A stretch of 20,876 nt of DNA from a virus, in the IMG/VR virus record IMGVR_UViG_3300020478_000085, positions 1-20,876 of that record; one strand, 5' to 3'. The stretch's first letter is position 1, and every line of letters starts with the position of its first letter. The notes under the pieces were generated by a model. The model made no database searches. It was not told where the DNA came from and worked only from the letters and a program-made list of their open reading frames with translations. Of this stretch, positions 17,643 through 20,876 are shown piece by piece. A program made the translations under genes and the position numbers.

Positions 17643-17987
17643 TCATATGGCAGCAATTGCTTCAGAGAGGTCAGTCTCGGCTGGACCTTGTATACCACCC
17701 GCAAAGACATCTGAACTACCTTCTGCTACCCATGTGCAATTCGGTCCAACATCATCGCCAACTCGACCACAACCTCTATTATTAACTCTTACAGTTGAAC
17801 TGCCATATGTAATAACATTTTGATGTAAAGGACATGTATGTGTATGTGGTATTTTATGATTATGGTTTCTATCTAATTGTCTACTCACAAAAATATCATT
17901 AACTTTTACATCTGGTGAATGTTCTTCTCGGATTGGAATTTCACAATGTATTGCATCTTCCGCTCCTACATAAGTTACTCCCGGCAT
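17643..17987 (-). CDS. PAAR-type spike tip protein (gp5.4-like)
   Basis: A 114-residue protein. Residues 60 to 97 (ITYGSSTVRVNNRGCGRVGD, then CTWVAEGSSDVFAGG) have the typical PAAR layout: a GS.TV..N motif, a PAAR-like turn followed by RVGD, a Cys, and GS..VF..G. PAAR proteins form a small metal-stabilised cone on the end of the gp5 or VgrG beta-helix needle and pierce the outer membrane. Metal ligands are likely among His42, His44, His48, His50, His55 and Cys52, Cys73, Cys84, an unusually dense cluster. AAGGAG lies six bases before the ATG. The hub location, just after the needle gene and a short acidic gene, fits T4 gp5.4. The C-terminal tail of about 15 residues is acidic and lies outside the motif. 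Confidence 0.9.
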   Translation of the reverse strand: MPGVTYVGAEDAIHCEIPIREEHSPDVKVNDIFVSRQLDRNHNHKIPHTHTCPLHQNVITYGSSTVRVNNRGCGRVGDDVGPNCTWVAEGSSDVFAGGIQGPAETDLSEAIAAI

Positions 17988-17993
17988 TTTTAT

Positions 17994-18027
17994 CTCCTTT
18001 ATTATAATATTTATTTCTATGAAGGAA
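17994..18027 (-). promoter_or_regulatory. Possible SD-covering hairpin before the PAAR gene
   Basis: TTCCTT (18027-18022), at the end of the upstream CDS, can pair with AAGGAG (17999-17994), the PAAR ribosome site: six pairs including one G-U, with a 22-base loop. A promoter-like box lies in the loop. It is weaker than the hairpins at gp5 and gp25 and could be coincidental. Confidence 0.35.
18008..18015 (-). promoter_or_regulatory. Probable variant late promoter for the PAAR gene
   Basis: AATAAATA on the minus strand, one mismatch from TATAAATA. The box end is 21 bases from the ATG. The predicted start near 18002 gives a 15-nt leader, ATAAAGGAGATAAAA, with an excellent ribosome site. The spacing agrees with the exact boxes at gp5, gp25 and gp8, which raises confidence. 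Confidence 0.5.
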
Positions 18028-18745
18028 TATTATATCTATATTCTTCTGCTGTTGTGTCAACAGATTCCAAAGTTTTCCAAGCATCATTGTTTGCTCTGGC
18101 ATGTTCTACTAATTTAAGACCTCTATATCCCCACAGAGCGAGTTCTCGATGCTCTTCCTCTGTATGATTTTTAAGGTCTTTCTCTTCAACTGTACCCGCT
18201 GGTTCTGCTTGCCGCAATCCTCTTGCAGTTGGGGCATCTTCAAGAACTAAAATATCAGTTGGATAATTTTCTAATGCCAATCTATGTCTTCCATGTATTT
18301 CTGAATCTTCACCAACTATTTTTCCACCCGCATTACTACCAGATGCATCACTTCCATTTAAAAGTATATGAACAGGGAAAACCCGTCCAAGCTCTTCGGA
18401 GGCATTGCCATCAACAACGACCTGTTGGTCCATAGAAATTAGTATATTATCTCCATTAACTTCTTGAACTAAAAAATCTCCTGTCTCTGCTATTAAATTG
18501 CCGAGTACTGGAACACCTTCAGTTATTAAATGTGGAATGGCATCTTCATCTGAATCAAAAGTGTCATGTTCTAATCGAAGTTGAAAACTTTCTGTTACTG
18601 GACCAAGCTGTTCACCATCATCTCCAAAATCTACATCAGGCTTATATTTAATAACCTCTAAAATTTTATCTTTAGGTATATCATCATATTCAGTATATGT
18701 ATGATACTTACCATAAATATCTAATATTATAAATTGATGTGCCAT
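18017..18745 (-). CDS. Hub-module structural protein with one LNGSDASGSNAGG repeat, function unknown
   Basis: A 242-residue protein from ATG at 18745, which overlaps the needle gene stop by one base (TAATG) and has GGA eight bases upstream. An ATG at 18781 in the same frame would add 12 residues (MASHARWRSGTI) but lies within the needle gene and is less likely. The protein is acidic; an N-terminal part (HQFIILDIYGKYHTYTEYDD) is followed by repeat-like segments LITEGVPVLGNLIAETGDFL, ILLNGSDASGSNAGGKIVGE (127-146) and ILVLED. These resemble the repeats of the gp7-position wedge protein. The C-terminal 55 residues look helical and charged (KDLKNHTEEEHRELALWGYR). The position between needle and PAAR suggests a hub or spike component. 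The family is not recognised. Confidence 0.8.
   Translation of the reverse strand: MAHQFIILDIYGKYHTYTEYDDIPKDKILEVIKYKPDVDFGDDGEQLGPVTESFQLRLEHDTFDSDEDAIPHLITEGVPVLGNLIAETGDFLVQEVNGDNILISMDQQVVVDGNASEELGRVFPVHILLNGSDASGSNAGGKIVGEDSEIHGRHRLALENYPTDILVLEDAPTARGLRQAEPAGTVEEKDLKNHTEEEHRELALWGYRGLKLVEHARANNDAWKTLESVDTTAEEYRYNIPS
18323..18363 (-). repeat. LNGSDASGSNAGG repeat copy shared with the gp7-position gene
   Basis: This single copy encodes LLNGSDASGSNAGG in the 242-residue hub protein. Bases 18331-18354 match 10143-10166 in the wedge gene at 23 of 24 positions, counted by eye, although the genes are 8 kb apart. That points to recent copying or gene conversion between them. Confidence 0.65.
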
Positions 18746-19890
18746 TATGGTTCCAGATCGCCACCGGGCGTGGCTGGCCAAGACTTAGATATTATGGAAG
18801 GTGGATTAGGTTGGTTCAAGTGAACCAATTTGCCATCAACATATACAGTTTGTAAAGCATGAAGGTGAGTTGTTTTTCCAGTATATATTGATTTTGTGTC
18901 TGCATTACCCGCTTCAACGTTTATTGTTAACCCATCCAATGTCGGACCTGTTGTACCTAAATTAACATCTCTTCCATCTATAGAAACCGAGTCCAATGCA
19001 CCTATTACTATAGCACTTTTACTAGACAAAATGTCTAATTGTCCATCAGTGATAACTTCAAGTGAACCAACTGACTCCAGCACCATCCTCTTCCTTGTGG
19101 AATGTAATTGATTTCGGTCTGATTGTAATACTATATTTCTTGCAGAATGTAGTTGGATATCTTCTCCAACGATATGGAGTTCATGATTTGAAACAGTATT
19201 AGCATAATGTTGTTCAATTTTATGAACTGAAGCACCTTTTATTTCTTCTAAATTATCTCCCAGTATTTTCACTTCTTTATTTCCATGTATTTTTTGAGTG
19301 AAATCACCAGTAACTTCTAGAATATAATCTCCCATCACCAGATGACGCATATTTCCAACAACAGTTAAAGTCACTCCCTCTTTTGCTGCACCACTAGAAT
19401 TAATAAAAATATTCTTTTTACCAGCAACAATTTCGTAACTATCTCCTTCGACTTTAACTACTTTTTCATTCTTTCCAGAACTTGTGCTAATAATTTCTTC
19501 AAAGCTATCATTAGCATGTTGAGTTAATATTCGAGAGGTTCTAGCATCATCATCAAATTCTACTATATGACCACTCTCCGACTCAAATACATGATTAAAA
19601 GGATACTTTGCTGATGGATATGGATTAGCATTAGGAGGATGACCTTTTGGGTGCGGTTGATCCCATTTAAGACCTGATGATGCCTTTTCTTTTTCCTCAT
19701 CCCATTGAATTTCAGTTTTCTCAGGCGAGTTTGCCTCATCAATATTTTTTTCTGTAGTTGCCATTCCTTGTATATCTGATAGCTCTGTAGAAGCGGTTTG
19801 GGCGGCAACATTTTCTGATACAGTAGCGACAGCCCCTTCAACCGCTCTAGTAACCTCTGGACTAGTAATATCTTCAGGATTAGTAGCCAT
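18745..19890 (-). CDS. gp5 C-terminal needle (beta-helix) protein, separate gene
   Basis: A 381-residue protein. Residues 1-90 are a charged, Ala- and Glu-rich low-complexity segment. Residues 96-131 (YPFNHVFESESGHIVEFDDD, then RILTQHANDSFEEI) are the conserved block that precedes the beta-helix in gp5/VgrG proteins. From about 148 to 310 come short strand repeats (GDSYEIVAGKKNIFI, GNMRHLVMGDYILEVTGDFT, GNKEVKILGDNLEEIKG), typical of the triple-stranded needle. It ends WPATPGGDLEP. In T4 the needle is the C-terminal part of gp5, released from the lysozyme part by cleavage after residue 351; here it is a gene of its own. No lysozyme domain is present. The start is fixed by GGGGGAG eight bases upstream; the gp5 N-terminal gene stops 21 bases before. 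It should trimerise on the hub and carry the PAAR tip. Confidence 0.9.
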   Translation of the reverse strand: MATNPEDITSPEVTRAVEGAVATVSENVAAQTASTELSDIQGMATTEKNIDEANSPEKTEIQWDEEKEKASSGLKWDQPHPKGHPPNANPYPSAKYPFNHVFESESGHIVEFDDDARTSRILTQHANDSFEEIISTSSGKNEKVVKVEGDSYEIVAGKKNIFINSSGAAKEGVTLTVVGNMRHLVMGDYILEVTGDFTQKIHGNKEVKILGDNLEEIKGASVHKIEQHYANTVSNHELHIVGEDIQLHSARNIVLQSDRNQLHSTRKRMVLESVGSLEVITDGQLDILSSKSAIVIGALDSVSIDGRDVNLGTTGPTLDGLTINVEAGNADTKSIYTGKTTHLHALQTVYVDGKLVHLNQPNPPSIISKSWPATPGGDLEP

Positions 19891-19911
19891 TAATTATTCT
19901 CCCCCACTTCA

Positions 19912-20541
19912 TCAAATCGGATCGTCAACAGAAGCGGCAGCTTCTGCTGCATCTGCAGCATCGGCAGCAGCAGCGGCGGCATCTGATATTTCATCAGGAC
20001 CAGCCCCTTTTGTCGATAACATTTTAGGTTTTGTTGCAACAGGTATACCTTTTACTCTCTTTTTTCTTCTGTTTTTAAGTGCCGTATGATATTCTGAAAT
20101 CACTCCTCTTGCAAGTCTGGATGTGTCAGGTTCACCGATTTTGTGACCAGAACTTGCAAGACCTTTTGATGAAGGATAATATCCGAATGGATCAGCAAAG
20201 CCCACTCCCGACTTAGGCTTTGTAGGAACACCGGGAAGCGTACCAATAATAATGGGTAATTGTTTCTCTTCTGAATCCCGAAAGAAACCTACAACCCAAG
20301 TACCCTCTACCATGAACGTAGGGGTATGTCCTAGCCCATTCATAGAAGGGCTAGTTACAGGGTGCATAACATGCGCCCATGGTAGATCAATTGTCGGAAG
20401 GTCAGATAAATTTTCAGTGTGAAAGCCAAGACAACGAACCCGTACTCGTCCTAATAATAAAGGGTCTTTCCTGTCTTCCACAACCCCAACGAACCATACG
20501 AATCCGTCAAGGCCAAAAAACTCACTTGAGGGTTGTGTCAT
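19912..20541 (-). CDS. 5: gp5 N-terminal OB-fold baseplate hub protein
   Basis: A 209-residue protein. Residues 8-105 (FFGLDGFVWFVGVVEDRKDP, GRVRVRCLGFHTEN, DLPWAHVMHPVTSPSMNGLG, WVVGFFRD, LPIIIGTLPG) are the gp5/VgrG OB-fold. The downstream motif GFADPFGYYP ... GEPDTSRLARG (114-146) is typical of marine T4-like gp5. A basic patch KNRRKKRVKG (156-165) and an Ala/Asp-rich helical tail (186-204) follow, where T4 gp5 would continue into lysozyme. In T4 the OB domain joins the gp27 ring to the needle. The ATG has AAGGAT upstream within a 13-nt leader from a late promoter. The Ala-rich tail may pair with the Ala-rich N-terminus of the next protein, but that is inference. Confidence 0.9.
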   Translation of the reverse strand: MTQPSSEFFGLDGFVWFVGVVEDRKDPLLLGRVRVRCLGFHTENLSDLPTIDLPWAHVMHPVTSPSMNGLGHTPTFMVEGTWVVGFFRDSEEKQLPIIIGTLPGVPTKPKSGVGFADPFGYYPSSKGLASSGHKIGEPDTSRLARGVISEYHTALKNRRKKRVKGIPVATKPKMLSTKGAGPDEISDAAAAAADAADAAEAAASVDDPI

Positions 20542-20545
20542 ATAT

Positions 20546-20576
20546 TTAATCCTTTACTTTATTTATAAAGGATTAA
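20546..20576 (-). promoter_or_regulatory. 11-bp hairpin enclosing the gp5 late promoter and ribosome site
   Basis: Perfect inverted repeat on the minus strand: TTAATCCTTTA (20576-20566), 9-base loop, TAAAGGATTAA (20556-20546), ending five bases before the gp5 ATG. The 3' arm contains the ribosome site AAAGGAT. The 5' arm overlaps the stop codon of the upstream 54-residue gene and the first two bases of the late promoter box; the rest of the box is the loop. RNA started at the local promoter (+1 near 20554) lacks the 5' arm. No T-run follows, so a terminator is unlikely. Confidence 0.75.
20560..20567 (-). promoter_or_regulatory. T4-type late promoter for gp5
   Basis: Exact TATAAATA, 19 bases from the box end to the ATG, identical to gp25. 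The predicted start at 20554 gives the 13-nt leader AAGGATTAAATAT. It would start the transcript for the hub and spike genes. Confidence 0.8.
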
Positions 20577-20737
20577 TGCAAGTCTGGATCACGCCCCATC
20601 AATTTTGACTGAACAGTATACTTCTCTATCTCGACTTCTTGTCCAGTATCTTTTAATATTTCCATTGCCACAATAGCATCATTATAAGATAAACCTTCTT
20701 CCAAGATTTGTTTCGTTATGATACGATACCTAATCAT
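20573..20737 (-). CDS. Small protein upstream of gp5, function unknown
   Basis: A 54-residue open frame starting MIRYRIITKQILEEGLSYND and ending SKLMGRDPDLH. It is a plausible small soluble helical protein with mixed charge, no membrane segment and few hydrophobic runs. It begins seven bases after the stop of the preceding partial gene and its ribosome site is weak (AAGAAACC), so it may depend on coupling. Its stop codon lies in the 5' arm of the gp5 hairpin. I recognise no family; its tight packing and normal composition support a real gene. Confidence 0.6.
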   Translation of the reverse strand: MIRYRIITKQILEEGLSYNDAIVAMEILKDTGQEVEIEKYTVQSKLMGRDPDLH

Positions 20738-20743
20738 GGTTTC

Positions 20744-20876
20744 TTATTTAGCAAACAAAACATCTTTCAGAAGAATATATTCCGTTTTACCTCTTGAAGT
20801 CTCCATCTCAAGGTATACAGATTCTATATCCTTATTCTTTACCATACGATAATCTTTACCTTTCTTCGACCAATAG
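20744..20876 (-). CDS. Partial small protein cut by the window edge, function unknown
   Basis: An open frame of 43 codons enters from the right edge (YWSKKGKDYR, then MVKNKDIESVYLEMETSRGK) and ends LLKDVLFAK with TAA at 20746-20744. The 5' end is either outside the window or at the internal ATG 20845-20843, which would give a 33-residue protein with GGTAAAG upstream. It is charged and Lys/Glu-rich. Nothing identifies its function. Confidence 0.5.
   Translation of the reverse strand, partial: YWSKKGKDYRMVKNKDIESVYLEMETSRGKTEYILLKDVLFAK

Noticed and set aside
17396-17785. 129-residue plus-strand frame across the PAAR/383-residue junction
   Set aside because: Antisense to two well-supported genes, with no ribosome site and no recognisable domain.
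18746-18781. Longer start for the 242-residue hub protein (adds MASHARWRSGTI)
   Set aside because: It would overlap the needle gene by 37 bases. The ATG at 18745 forms the TAATG overlap seen at other junctions and has a better-placed ribosome site.
20546-20576. Intrinsic terminator for the genes upstream of gp5
   Set aside because: The stem is AT-rich and followed by ATATATG with no T-run. The embedded promoter and ribosome site explain it better, though partial termination cannot be excluded.
1-20876. tRNA genes, insertion sequences, attachment sites or defence genes
   Set aside because: None seen. Essentially all the sequence is occupied by packed minus-strand structural genes and no gap exceeds about 82 bases.

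Overview
The window is part of the late structural region of a tailed phage with a T4-type contractile tail, most likely a marine T4-like myovirus of the cyanophage or pelagiphage type. Three things support this: the baseplate gene order gp5, PAAR, gp25, gp6, gp7-position protein, gp8; a DUF4815 giant protein and a repetitive tail-fibre protein of the sort common in marine phages; and T4-type late promoter boxes (TATAAATA). The DNA is AT-rich, about one third G+C by hand count over most of its length. No host gene, integrase, tRNA or auxiliary metabolic gene is visible, so the host cannot be named.

Every supported gene lies on the minus strand, so the window reads from right to left. At the right end are two small unknown genes, one cut by the window edge. 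Next is the central hub and spike module: an OB-fold gp5 N-terminal protein, a separate gp5-type beta-helix needle protein with no lysozyme domain in either, a 242-residue acidic protein, a PAAR spike tip, and a 383-residue Ala/Gly-rich protein with glycine-zipper-like hydrophobic stretches. The wedge module follows: gp25, gp6, a 1586-residue repeat-rich protein in the gp7 position, and gp8. The periphery comes last: a 2180-residue DUF4815 protein, a 70-residue coiled-coil protein, and a tail-fibre-like gene that runs off the left edge.

The genes are tightly packed, with TAATG overlaps or 1-base gaps at five junctions. Late promoter boxes stand before gp5, gp25 and gp8 (two boxes), and a one-mismatch box stands before the PAAR gene. 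Their spacing predicts leaders of only 13 to 15 nt.

The most interesting observation is regulatory. At gp5 and gp25 the late promoter lies inside an inverted repeat whose 3' arm contains the Shine-Dalgarno sequence. A transcript reading in from upstream would carry the whole hairpin and hide the ribosome site. A transcript starting at the local promoter would lack the 5' arm and be translatable. This arrangement is known for a few T4 genes such as e and soc. Here it appears to recur within a baseplate operon, with weaker versions at the PAAR and gp8 genes. Other points of interest are the gp5 split, the LDGTDSDSSNAGG-type repeats shared between a wedge and a hub protein, and the glycine-zipper protein next to the spike tip.
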